From contig NZ_BNCD01000001.1 in assembly GCF_014656295.1 (NCBI RefSeq), positions 372,001-436,000 of the forward strand: DNA of 64,000 nt, given 5' to 3'. The stretch is from Streptomyces sulfonofaciens (GTDB lineage: Bacteria > Actinomycetota > Actinomycetes > Streptomycetales > Streptomycetaceae). The notes beneath the pieces were generated by a model, which saw nothing but the letters and a program-made list of their open reading frames with translations, was not told where the DNA came from and did not search any database. Position 1 is the stretch's first letter. Every line of letters begins with the position of its first letter. A program made the translations under genes and the position numbers. This document shows, piece after piece, positions 18,271 to 26,142 of the stretch.

Positions 18271-19449
18271 GTGACCGACGCACGCCAGCATGCCATTCAG
18301 GTCGTCGCCCACCGAGGGGCCTCGGAAGACGCCCCCGAACACACCCTGGCCGCGTACAAGAAGGCCATCGAGGACGGTGCCGACGCCCTGGAGTGCGACG
18401 TCCGGCTCACCGCCGACGGCCATCTCGTGTGCGTGCACGACCGGCGGGTCAACCGTACGTCCAACGGCCGCGGAGCGGTCTCGGCACTCGAGCTGTCGGA
18501 GCTCGCCGCGCTCGACTTCGGCTCCTGGAAGCGGCGTGCGCCCGGCGCCGACGCTCCGGGCTGGGAGGAGGGTCCGGACTGGGACGCGTCGAACGGCCCG
18601 CCGGGCACCCCCCTCAGCGCCGAGGACACCTCCGTACTCACCCTGGAACGGCTGCTCGGCCTGATCGCGGACACCGACCGCAGGATCGAGCTGGCCATCG
18701 AGACCAAGCATCCGACCCGTTGGGCCGGCCAGGTCGAGGAGCGGCTGCTCGCCACACTGCGCCGCTTCGGCCTGGACGCCCCGCGCCCGGCCGCCGGCGG
18801 TGGCGGGGAGGGGTCACCCGGCCACCGGCGTGAGGAAGCACACAAGGAAGCACACAAGGAGGACGCCTCCGAGACGGCACACAGGGAGGACGGTTCCGGG
18901 ACACAGCCCAGGGAGGGCGGTTCCGGGGCAGCGCGCGGGGGGACCGATGCCGGGCGGCCGCACCGGCCGGGCGCCGGCGCGCACGGCGCCGCGGCACGGG
19001 CCTCCCGCGCCCCGCAGCGGCAGGGTGGCCCGGGGGCGCCGGTCGGACCGGCCGGTGCGGAGGCCGCGGGCACGGCGGCCGGTGCGAAGTCGGCGCAGTA
19101 CGCGGCCGTCCCCGAGCCCTCACCTGTGCGGATCATGAGCTTCTCGGCCCGTTCCCTGCAGCGGGTGCACGCCCGCGCGCCCGGCCTGCCGACCGTCTAC
19201 CTGATGCAGTTCGTCTCACCGCGGCACCGCGAGGGCAGGCTGCCCGACGGAGTGCGCATCGCGGGGCCCTCGATGCGGATCGTCCGCAACCACCCGGGTT
19301 ACGTCACCAGGCTGAAGGAGGCCGGCCACCAGGTCCACGTATGGACCGTCAACGAGCCGGCGGACGTGGACCTGTGCGTCGCGCTCGGCGTGGACGCCAT
19401 CATCACCAACCGCCCGAAACAGGTACTGCACCGGCTCGGCCGCGCATAA
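18271..19449 (+). CDS. glycerophosphodiester phosphodiesterase with low-complexity insertion
   Basis: 392 residues. It hydrolyses glycerophosphodiesters to glycerol-3-phosphate plus the alcohol. The GDPD core is plain: VVAHRGASEDAPEHTLAAY (catalytic His, Arg, Glu), ALECDVRLTADGHLVCVHD (E-x-D and second His), IELAIETKH and the C-terminal VHVWTVNEPADV. Between residues ~170 and ~285 a hydrophilic insertion rich in Glu, Gly, His and Arg splits the barrel; GDPD proteins usually have ~240-260 residues. Part of it is coded by a 12-bp tandem duplication (18835-18858). GTG 18271 gives the first residues VTDARQHAIQVVAHRG; the nearest purine-rich site is 15 nt upstream, so initiation may be weak. No signal peptide is seen, so probably cytoplasmic. 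Confidence 0.88.
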   Translation: MTDARQHAIQVVAHRGASEDAPEHTLAAYKKAIEDGADALECDVRLTADGHLVCVHDRRVNRTSNGRGAVSALELSELAALDFGSWKRRAPGADAPGWEEGPDWDASNGPPGTPLSAEDTSVLTLERLLGLIADTDRRIELAIETKHPTRWAGQVEERLLATLRRFGLDAPRPAAGGGGEGSPGHRREEAHKEAHKEDASETAHREDGSGTQPREGGSGAARGGTDAGRPHRPGAGAHGAAARASRAPQRQGGPGAPVGPAGAEAAGTAAGAKSAQYAAVPEPSPVRIMSFSARSLQRVHARAPGLPTVYLMQFVSPRHREGRLPDGVRIAGPSMRIVRNHPGYVTRLKEAGHQVHVWTVNEPADVDLCVALGVDAIITNRPKQVLHRLGRA

Positions 19450-19484
19450 CGGCGGTTACCCGGCCACCCATAACGTCGGTTACC
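19446..19484. repeat. 15-bp direct repeat ATAACGGCGGTTACC / ATAACGTCGGTTACC
   Basis: Copies at 19446-19460 and 19470-19484 differ at one base and start 24 bp apart, straddling the stop codon of the phosphodiesterase gene and lying ~130 bp before the HATPase gene. Each copy contains the palindrome GGTTACC. Could be a regulator site; no partner is identified. Confidence 0.6.
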
Positions 19485-19613
19485 AGGCGTACACCGGCGC
19501 GTTCGATGCGTATTCGAGCGTGAGTAATGCGTCACGGTAGGGGGCCTGGCCGGTTTCCGGTCCAGCGGGCCGGGGCATCCACACCGTGGCGTGGGGCAAA
19601 GGAGGTCTCGGGG

Positions 19614-20315
19614 GTGGCGTTGGTGGTGGCACAGGAGGTGCCCGCGTCGTCGAGCATGGCCGTTCCCCATGGCCCTGCGGGCGTGGGAAAAGCGAGACGT
19701 TGCATGCGTGATCAACTGCGCGTCAGCGGGGTTTCCGACACGGTCGTCGACGATGCCGTTCTCATCCTTTCCGAACTGCTCAGCAACGCCTGCCGGCACG
19801 GCAGGCCACTGGGCGACGCGCCGGCCGGCGACGGGGACGTCATGGCTGCCTGGCGCATCGACACGGCGGGCCGGCTCACGGTCGAGGTCACGGACGGCGG
19901 TGGTCCCACCCGCCCGGTTCCGGCCAAGCCCTCGGTCACCGCCCACGGCGGCCGCGGGCTCAACATCATCACCGCCCTCGCCGACGACTGGGGCGTACGC
20001 GACGACCCGCACGGCGAGGTCACCGTCTGGGTCGTGGTCCACAAGGAACCCGCTCCCGCCCGCCGCTCCGACGGCGCGGGCCGCGTGGTCGGCCGCGCCC
20101 CTCGCGCCGAGAACGGCGTCCACGGCGCCCGTTCGGAAAGCGCCGCTCGGCCCGCCGTCGGCAAGCAGGCCCGCAGGACCGGGGCCGCCCCCGCCGCCCA
20201 CGCCCACCGCCAGGCGCACCGGCTCGGCGGTGAGCTCGGCGCCCGTCTGCCCTCGCGCCCCCTGTCCGGCCGCGCCGACCGGGAGTTCGCGGAGCCGTTC
20301 GACGACCCGGAGTGA
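19614..20315 (+). CDS. HATPase (RsbW/SpoIIAB-like) regulatory ATP-binding protein
   Basis: 233 residues. The N box ELLSNACRHG, the DGGGPTRP motif and the GGRGLNIITALADDWGVR lid mark a GHKL ATPase of the anti-sigma-kinase type, residues ~25-145. The C-terminal ~85 residues are basic and disordered, ending DREFAEPFDDPE. GTG at 19614 is chosen because GGAGG is 8 nt upstream. These proteins phosphorylate anti-anti-sigma partners or bind sigma factors; no partner gene is adjacent, so the target is unknown. The duplicated 15-bp site upstream (19446-19484) could be regulatory. Confidence 0.82.
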   Translation: MALVVAQEVPASSSMAVPHGPAGVGKARRCMRDQLRVSGVSDTVVDDAVLILSELLSNACRHGRPLGDAPAGDGDVMAAWRIDTAGRLTVEVTDGGGPTRPVPAKPSVTAHGGRGLNIITALADDWGVRDDPHGEVTVWVVVHKEPAPARRSDGAGRVVGRAPRAENGVHGARSESAARPAVGKQARRTGAAPAAHAHRQAHRLGGELGARLPSRPLSGRADREFAEPFDDPE

Positions 20316-20946
20316 GCCGCCCCGGCTCCCGACGGCCCGCAGGGCGCCCCGGCCCGCAGGCGCCCCAGCTCGCCCGCGTGCCTGACTCGCCCCGCGTACC
20401 CCGGTTCCTGACGAGTGCCCCGGCCGCCGCGGGCCCCTCTCCCCGGCGTCCGGTCTTCCCGGCATCCGGTCTTCCCGGCATCCCGCCGGTGCGCGCGCCG
20501 TTCGCGGGGCGAGTCCGAGTCCACCCCGGTCCGACGGGCGGAGATGCCGTCCCGCCGCCCGGACGCCCACACGCACCCGGACACCCACGCACGGGGCGCC
20601 CAACCACACCGGACACCCACACTCACCGAACGCCCACGCGCACGGAACGCCCGCGCACCGAACGCAAATCCACACCGGACGCCCACCCACCGCCCGGACG
20701 CCCCAGCCGCCCGCCCCGGCCTCCGCTCCCGCCGCCCGCCGCCCGCCCCAGCCGTCGCCCGCGCCGCACGATCGCGCCGCCCGATCGTGCCGGTGGCCCG
20801 TCCCCACCCGGGCGTCCCCCGGATCTCCCCGTTTTCCCCGTTTTCCCCGTTTCCTCGTTTCGCCGTTTCCCCGTTTCCCCGGGCCGTCCACGCGAACGGC
20901 TAGGCTCGCGCCGTACGAGACGAGCCGTAACCGGGAGATGCCCACG
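20316..20946. other. C-rich intergenic region before the DUF5926 gene
   Basis: No gene supported. It contains GGTCTTCCCGGCATCC twice (about 20451-20483), many CGGACGCCCAC-like words at 20560-20700, and the CCCCGTTTT array at 20827-20880. The downstream 60 bp should include the promoter; TAGGCT at 20901-20906 is a -10-like word. Confidence 0.5.
20827..20880. repeat. tandem CCCCGTTT(T) repeat, six units
   Basis: Two 9-bp units (CCCCGTTTT) are followed by four 8-bp units, two exact-type CCCCGTTT and two single-base variants (CCTCGTTT, CGCCGTTT). It lies 67 bp before the DUF5926 start codon, close to its presumed promoter, so unit number could affect expression. Confidence 0.85.
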
Positions 20947-21921
20947 ATGGCGAAGAAGCGCGCCCAGACCAGGGCCAGGCGCCCGCAGCAGAGCACAGGT
21001 GCGGACGGAAGCGTTCCGGTCGTCGGTGCCCGTGAGCCCTGCCCGTGCGGCTCGGGCCGCCGTTACAAGGCCTGTCACGGTCGGGCCGCGGCCCATGCGG
21101 CGACCGAGCTGGTGCAGCGTCCGTTCGAGGGGCTGGCCGCGGAGGGCGACTGGGTGGCGCTGCGCGAGCTGGTGCCCGCGGCGACCGTCGAGCTGACCCT
21201 GCGGGAGGGGCTGCCGGACGACGTCCCCTCGGTCACCCTGGCCACGGTCCTGCCGATGGCCTGGCCCGCGCTGCGCCGCGACGACGGAGCGGTGCTGCTC
21301 GGCCTGCAGAACGACATCTCCTCCGGTGACATCAGCCGCGACCTCGCCGACACGCTGCAGCGCGCGCTCACCTCGGAGCCCGGTTCCCCGGTGGCGGGAC
21401 GGCGAGTGCCCCCGGACGGGCCGCGGCTGCAGGACCTGCTGGACCCCGAGGCGCCCTTCGAGCCCGTGGTGCACGCGGGTTTCGAGTTCTGGGTGCCGGA
21501 CGCGGAGAACGCCACTGCGGAGGTCGCGGCCTCACTGGAACGTGCGAACGCCGCGGCGATCCCGACCGCAAAGCTTTCCGGGGTGCCTTCGGCGTACTGG
21601 TGCGAGACCCCGGAGAAGAACCATCTGCGCTGGGTGATGGAGCATCCCGAGGAGCGGTTGCTCGACGCGCTCGCCAGGCTGCACGCGGCGGATGCCTCGT
21701 CGCTGGGCGAAGGCACCCGTCTGGTCGGCTCGTTCCGTGCGCACGGCCTGACCGTGCCGGTCTGGGACCTGCCGAGCGCCATGTCCGCGCAGGACACCGA
21801 GAAGCCCGCGGCGCAGTTCGCGGAACGGCTGGCCACCGCCCTGGCCTCGGACGCCCCGCTGACGTCCGACGAGCGCCGCGCCCGCGGTGGACTCACCAAC
21901 CGGCAGGTCACGCTGAGCTGA
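20947..21921 (+). CDS. DUF5926 / SEC-C motif protein
   Basis: 324 residues. Near the N-terminus there is a complete SEC-C zinc-binding motif (EPCPCGSGRRYKACHG, residues ~28-43; Cys-x-Cys, then Cys-His), preceded by a basic tail (MAKKRAQTRARRPQQ). The remainder, ending TNRQVTLS, matches a conserved actinobacterial protein family with no assigned function. SEC-C motifs bind zinc and, in SecA, contact SecB or the ribosome, but no such role is shown here. I choose ATG 20947 over ATG 20938 because GGGAG ends right before the upstream ATG and is 9 nt from the downstream one. A strong hairpin lies ~235 bp after the stop. Confidence 0.85.
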   Translation: MAKKRAQTRARRPQQSTGADGSVPVVGAREPCPCGSGRRYKACHGRAAAHAATELVQRPFEGLAAEGDWVALRELVPAATVELTLREGLPDDVPSVTLATVLPMAWPALRRDDGAVLLGLQNDISSGDISRDLADTLQRALTSEPGSPVAGRRVPPDGPRLQDLLDPEAPFEPVVHAGFEFWVPDAENATAEVAASLERANAAAIPTAKLSGVPSAYWCETPEKNHLRWVMEHPEERLLDALARLHAADASSLGEGTRLVGSFRAHGLTVPVWDLPSAMSAQDTEKPAAQFAERLATALASDAPLTSDERRARGGLTNRQVTLS

Positions 21922-22155
21922 GGGAACACGGCTGCGGGGCCCGGGTGGACGGCGCACGCAAGGCGTTCGTCCGCGCGCGGCCCCGGCCTTCTCCGGCCCG
22001 CTCGCGAGGGGCCGTACGGGGCGCCGCGCGCACATGCCGCGGCCCGCGGGTCCGCCCGCCGCGTCGGGCGCGTGCGTCGGTCCCGATGGGTCCGTGCGCC
22101 GAACGGCCCGGCCGAAGTGGCGAGAGAGCGTGGACGCCGAACCCCGCGAAGGACA

Positions 22156-22188
22156 GGACGGCCGGCACCCGAGGGGTGCCGGCCGTCC
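22156..22188 (+). terminator. hairpin terminator downstream of the DUF5926 gene
   Basis: A perfect 15-bp stem (22156-22170 with 22174-22188) with a 3-nt loop GAG. No T-tract. Confidence 0.7.
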
Positions 22189-23063
22189 GCTGTCCGTGCG
22201 GCGGGGACCGCGTGCCGTGGGCTGCGCTGAGTGACGAGCCGGGTCGTCCACGGACCCCGTATGCGAGCGCCCGGTTGCTGGCGACGGGGGATGCACCAGC
22301 AACCGGGCTATATGAACGGTAACAAGAGATCGCCGGTTAGCAAATTCGATCTCGGCCATTCAGACGCCGATTTACCTGCGTGGATGGGGAGTTGTGACAG
22401 GAGTCACCCGTCGTTTCCCGCGTTCCTTAGCTGACTGGTCGGTCAGCCGCAAAGGGCGACGGGCAGGTCAGGGGTAGGACGACCGGCAGTGCCCGCAGTT
22501 GGCCGGGAAGGGTCCTGGAAACGGGGATGAGCCCGGTGCGGGAGCGGATGCGGCGGATGGGGCGCAGTGGACCCCGGCAGAGGGTGGGGCACGGTCCAAC
22601 GGACTCGGGTGGGATGGCGAACGTGAGTCCGTGGAGCGGGGTTCCGGGGGCCGGGGGATGCGGAAAGCGGGGTTCCGGGGGCCGGTGGTGCGGGAAGCGG
22701 GGTTCCGGGGACGGGAGCGCCGGGTTCCGGTGCACGGGGCGCCCGGAAGTGGGGCCCCGGGGGCCGGAGCCCCCGGGTTCGCCTGCGGCGCACCGTCCTC
22801 CACCGGACGGGTGACACGGCGCCGTGCGGCATGGCACCGGATGCACGGTGCCGGGTGGCACGGTGCCGGGTGGCACGGCGCGCGGGTCGCGCCTGCATCA
22901 CCGGCACACCCGCTCGCACCACCGGCGCGCACCCGCTCACATCTCAGGCACGCCCGCCTGCACCAGGGGCGAGCCGGCCTGCACCGCCGACGTACTCACC
23001 CGCACCGCCGAGTCTCACCCGCACCATCGACCTACTGCCCTACGTATGCGGCGGCCTACTGCC
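22189..23063. other. 875-bp intergenic region: structured A+T-rich island, then G-rich repeats
   Basis: 22269-22308 folds into a 13-bp stem (GCCCGGTTGCTGG with CCAGCAACCGGGC). The next 120 bp are unusually A+T-rich for this genome and end in another hairpin, GCTGAC-TGGTC-GGTCAGC, at about 22430-22447. A 40-codon frame (22312-22434) crosses it but has poor codon bias and a TTA codon. 22630-22719 holds three degenerate 30-bp units centred on AGCGGGGTTCCGGGG, and 22846-22877 two copies of GTGCCGGGTGGCACG. No gene is supported. Confidence 0.5.
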
Positions 23064-23840
23064 CTACATCTCCGGCGCGCTCACACCGCGGTGTGTCAGG
23101 GCGTCTACCACCGCGTCCACCACGGCTTCGACGTCGGGCACCCAGGGGGCGGCGGAACCCGGCAGCGGCGCACGCTCCCAGCGGACCTGGCCCTGGCCGG
23201 TGGGGGAGGGCGGGAGGGCGATGTAGCCGCCGGTGCCGTGGAAGCGCAGGGAGCCGGGGACGAAGTCCTTGGCGTAGAGCAGGGCGCCGAGCTGCTCCAT
23301 CGAGTACGGCGCCACCAGGATCGCCCAGCGGGTGGGCGTGGCGACCACCGGGCCGAGCCGGATGTCCTGCTGGTCCAGTACGGCAAGGGCCCGTGCCGCG
23401 GCGACCGCGGGGAGGCTGACGGCGCACGGCGCGCGGCCTCCGGTGGCCATCACGACGGGGGCCGTGGGGCGGTTGGACCACCACCAGCGGACCATGCGCT
23501 CATCGGTGCTGGCCGCCAGCAGACCGGGGTCGAAGGGGTGGGCGCCCGGCACCGCGCACTCGGGGTCCGGGCACGCGCAGCGGGTACCGCGGGTGCCGCG
23601 GTGGGACTGGAGCGCGACGCCCGGCAGCACCGGCCACTGCCACTCGGTCGCGAACGTCAGCGCCGCGCCGGCCATGTCGGGCCGGCCCTTTCTGCCGCCG
23701 GACCTGATGCCGTCGCCGCTGCCTTCCTTGCCGGTGCGTGCGCCGCTCACGGGGCTCTCGTCCCCGTTCCCCTTGCCGTTCTTCCGTCCGAAGGTCCACC
23801 TGGGCAGGAGCCTGCGTCGCCTTCCGAGGATCTCGCGCAT
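23064..23840 (-). CDS. prim-pol-like protein without visible catalytic motifs
   Basis: 258 residues. The central part (ALTFATEWQWPVLPGVAL, CACPDPECAVPGAHPFDPG, RMVRWWWSNRPTAPVVMATGG) corresponds to the N-terminal part of the actinobacterial 'bifunctional DNA primase/polymerase' family, including a Cys-x-Cys...Cys cluster that may bind zinc. Unlike the protein at 12121-13005, I do not see the acidic hhDhD or the S-x-H motif, so primase/polymerase activity is doubtful. The first ~55 residues are basic and low-complexity. ATG 23840 is used, with AAGGA 10 nt upstream; the frame reaches 23969 without similarity. It stands alone, divergent from the GAF-PP2C gene. Confidence 0.7.
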   Translation of the reverse strand: MREILGRRRRLLPRWTFGRKNGKGNGDESPVSGARTGKEGSGDGIRSGGRKGRPDMAGAALTFATEWQWPVLPGVALQSHRGTRGTRCACPDPECAVPGAHPFDPGLLAASTDERMVRWWWSNRPTAPVVMATGGRAPCAVSLPAVAAARALAVLDQQDIRLGPVVATPTRWAILVAPYSMEQLGALLYAKDFVPGSLRFHGTGGYIALPPSPTGQGQVRWERAPLPGSAAPWVPDVEAVVDAVVDALTHRGVSAPEM

Positions 23841-24437
23841 GAGCGCTCGTTCCTTTCCGCGTTGAACGCCGAGGACCACATCACAGCATGTGTCGATCAC
23901 TTCACTACGCGTACGTGCTGGCGCGTCACACCCCTGCACGGGCAGGGGAAACCCCTCTGGGCCGAGCACTGGCTGTTGTCCATACTGCGCTGTTCAAAGC
24001 ATGGGCATGGCGTGGGGTGACGGTGCCCGGCGATGTGCCGTCCACATGGCCATCGCCGCCTCCGCCACGGAGGATAGAAGCACGACCGTCGGTGGTTATG
24101 ACGCCCGGGTCCGCCGTCAGGTTCCGAGGATCACTCAATTCCCGGGTACCCCTGACCGTCACCGATTACGTACCCATCGCGGCCGTCGTGACGCTCCGTT
24201 GAACGAAACCAGTCGACCGCAATATGCCCTTCATTGCAGCTCTTTTTGGCCAAGTTCCATGCGTGACGGGCGGGATGCGGCACCACGAATCCGACTAGGA
24301 CAATACTGGACATCTACGTATCTCTGCGTGTAGATGTGGAGCCATTGCCAGCAGGGCCAGCGGCGCGGAAAGACGCGGGATGTCAGGGGGTTTGCAATGC
24401 TTTTGTGGAGTACGCACCGTCCTGAGAGCTGGACACC
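23841..24437. other. divergent promoter region between prim-pol-like and PP2C genes
   Basis: About 600 bp, much more A+T-rich than its surroundings between 24130 and 24430. An inverted repeat ACATCTAC/GTAGATGT (24310-24317 and 24330-24337) could be an operator or a weak hairpin. The PP2C gene has no clear SD before ATG 24438. No gene is seen. Confidence 0.5.
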
Positions 24438-25904
24438 ATGAGCGCTCCGCATCTTCCGAAAGTGGCTGGAATCGACTCCACGGTCCCGGCGCCAGCACAC
24501 ACTGCCGCGCCGTCCGGCGGCCACCCCACCTCCGCCGCAAGCGCCTCTGCGCCCCTCGCTCAGCCGTCCGGACCCGCGGCCGCGTTCCAGGACCGCCTGG
24601 CGGGCTGGGTGTCCGATCTCACCACGCTCCACGAGCTCATCGAGCGCCTGACGCGCACCGGGCGCCTCCAGGACGCCCTGCACGAACTGCTGCGCGCCGG
24701 CGCCGCCCTCGTCGGCGCACGGCGCGGTCTGGTGGTCCTGGAACCGTCCGACGGACTCGGCCCCGACACCACGCTCGGCTTCGGCCTCTCCCGTGCCGAC
24801 CTCGGGCATCTGGAGACGGTGCCGAGGGCCGCCACCTCGCACGGGCTGCTGCTCGACACACCTGCCGGGATGCCCGGCGGGGAGCGGGAGATCGTCCATC
24901 CGGACCTGCCGTCCGAGGACGGTCTCGATCCGCGGCACCGCGAGGTCAACGCCCGGCTCGGCTGCGGGGCCAGCTACGCGCTGCCGCTCACCACCAAGGC
25001 GGCGGGCCGGCTCGGCGCCGTGGTCTGGCTCTACGACGAGCCCGCCGAACCCACCGAGCGCCGCCGTCACCTGATCGGCCTCTACGCCCGGCACGCCACC
25101 GAACACCTCGGCCGGCTGCTGGAACTGGAACGCGCGCGTACCGCTCTCACCACGCTCGCCCAGGAGCTGCTGCCGGCCCGGTTGCCGCGGGTGGCCGGGG
25201 TACGGCTGGCCGTGCGGCACCGCACCGGGCCGGGGGGCGGCGGCGACTGGTACGACGCACTGCCGCTGCCCGAGGACGCGCTGGGGCTCGCGGTCGGCTC
25301 CGTCACCGGGTCGGGGCCCGGGGTGGTGGCCGCGATGGGACGGCTGCGGGCCTCGCTGCGGGCGTACGCGTTGATGGAGGGCGAGGATCCGGTCGCGGTG
25401 CTGTCCGATCTCGAACTGCTGATGCGGCTGACGGAACCGGCGCGCGCCGCCACGGCGCTCTTCGCCTACTGCGAGCCCGCGGTGCGCAGGATCACGTTCG
25501 CCGGGGCGGGGCACACGCCGCCGCTGATCGTGGGTGCGCACCGCACGGAGTTCGTGGAGACGTCGCTCTCCGCGCCGCTGGGGATGCTCTCGTGCTGGGA
25601 GGCGCCGAGCGTGGAGCTCTCGCCCGGGCCGGGAGAAACGGTGCTGCTCTGCACGGACGGGTTGTTGCGGCGGACGGGGGAGCCCATGGACCGGGCGTTC
25701 GCCCGGCTGCACGCGGCGGCCGCGAGTGTGCCCGAGGAGGTGCGGGGGGACCCTGCGGCGGTGGTCGACCACGTACTGGGGCGCATGGTGGCTCCCCAGG
25801 CCGCTCCCCAGGCCCTGGTCGCGGGCGGCGGGAGCGCCGGGGGCGGGCGGTCCTGCGGGCGGGACGACGCGGACGTGGTGCTGCTGGGGGCCTGCTTCGC
25901 CTGA
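24438..25904 (+). CDS. GAF - PP2C (SpoIIE-type) phosphatase-like regulator
   Basis: 488 residues. After ~50 low-complexity residues come a GAF-like sensor domain (about 62-225) and a SpoIIE-type PP2C domain (about 245-488). The first metal Asp is present (GGDWYDALPLPED, Asp270). The usual second motif GDVxGHG reads GSVTGSGPGVVAAMGRL, so the second metal Asp is Ser288 and the His is Ser. Later motifs LLCTDGLLR and the terminal DDADVVLLG are kept. The enzyme may have low activity or act as a binding protein. Family members dephosphorylate anti-anti-sigma factors in partner switching; the HATPase proteins at 19614 and 27700 are possible but unproven partners. No transmembrane segments. Confidence 0.85.
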   Translation: MSAPHLPKVAGIDSTVPAPAHTAAPSGGHPTSAASASAPLAQPSGPAAAFQDRLAGWVSDLTTLHELIERLTRTGRLQDALHELLRAGAALVGARRGLVVLEPSDGLGPDTTLGFGLSRADLGHLETVPRAATSHGLLLDTPAGMPGGEREIVHPDLPSEDGLDPRHREVNARLGCGASYALPLTTKAAGRLGAVVWLYDEPAEPTERRRHLIGLYARHATEHLGRLLELERARTALTTLAQELLPARLPRVAGVRLAVRHRTGPGGGGDWYDALPLPEDALGLAVGSVTGSGPGVVAAMGRLRASLRAYALMEGEDPVAVLSDLELLMRLTEPARAATALFAYCEPAVRRITFAGAGHTPPLIVGAHRTEFVETSLSAPLGMLSCWEAPSVELSPGPGETVLLCTDGLLRRTGEPMDRAFARLHAAAASVPEEVRGDPAAVVDHVLGRMVAPQAAPQALVAGGGSAGGGRSCGRDDADVVLLGACFA

Positions 25905-26142
25905 GGCAGGCCCCGGGACGGGCGGGGGTGCGCCGGAGGGCGCCCGGGGACGTGTCAGGGCGCCCGGGCACACCTCAGGGGCGGGCGGGGGCACGCCCCG
26001 GACGGACGGGGGCGTGGCGGGAAGGCGGACGGGGGTGCGCCGGGCGGAGCCGCCGTACGGGCAAGGCCACTGACCGCGCCCGGGCCGCCGATCTACGATG
26101 GACGGGGTCCAGGCGTTGCGTGCCGTAGTAGAGGAGAAGACC

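Noticed and set aside
16442..18274. 610-codon plus-strand frame
   Set aside because: Antisense to the HtrA-like protease, whose catalytic triad and PDZ domain are clear on the other strand.
22312..22434. 40-codon peptide frame starting MNGNKRSPVSKFDLGHSD
   Set aside because: Low third-position G/C, a TTA codon and no SD; more likely part of a non-coding island, though conservation was not tested.
22269..22447. c-di-AMP (ydaO-type) riboswitch
   Set aside because: I looked for the conserved ydaO segments and did not find them, and no downstream gene on the plus strand lies close enough to be controlled.
22427..22876. 149-codon minus-strand frame rich in Pro/Arg
   Set aside because: The peptide mirrors the 30-bp and 15-bp DNA repeats; no SD or family similarity.
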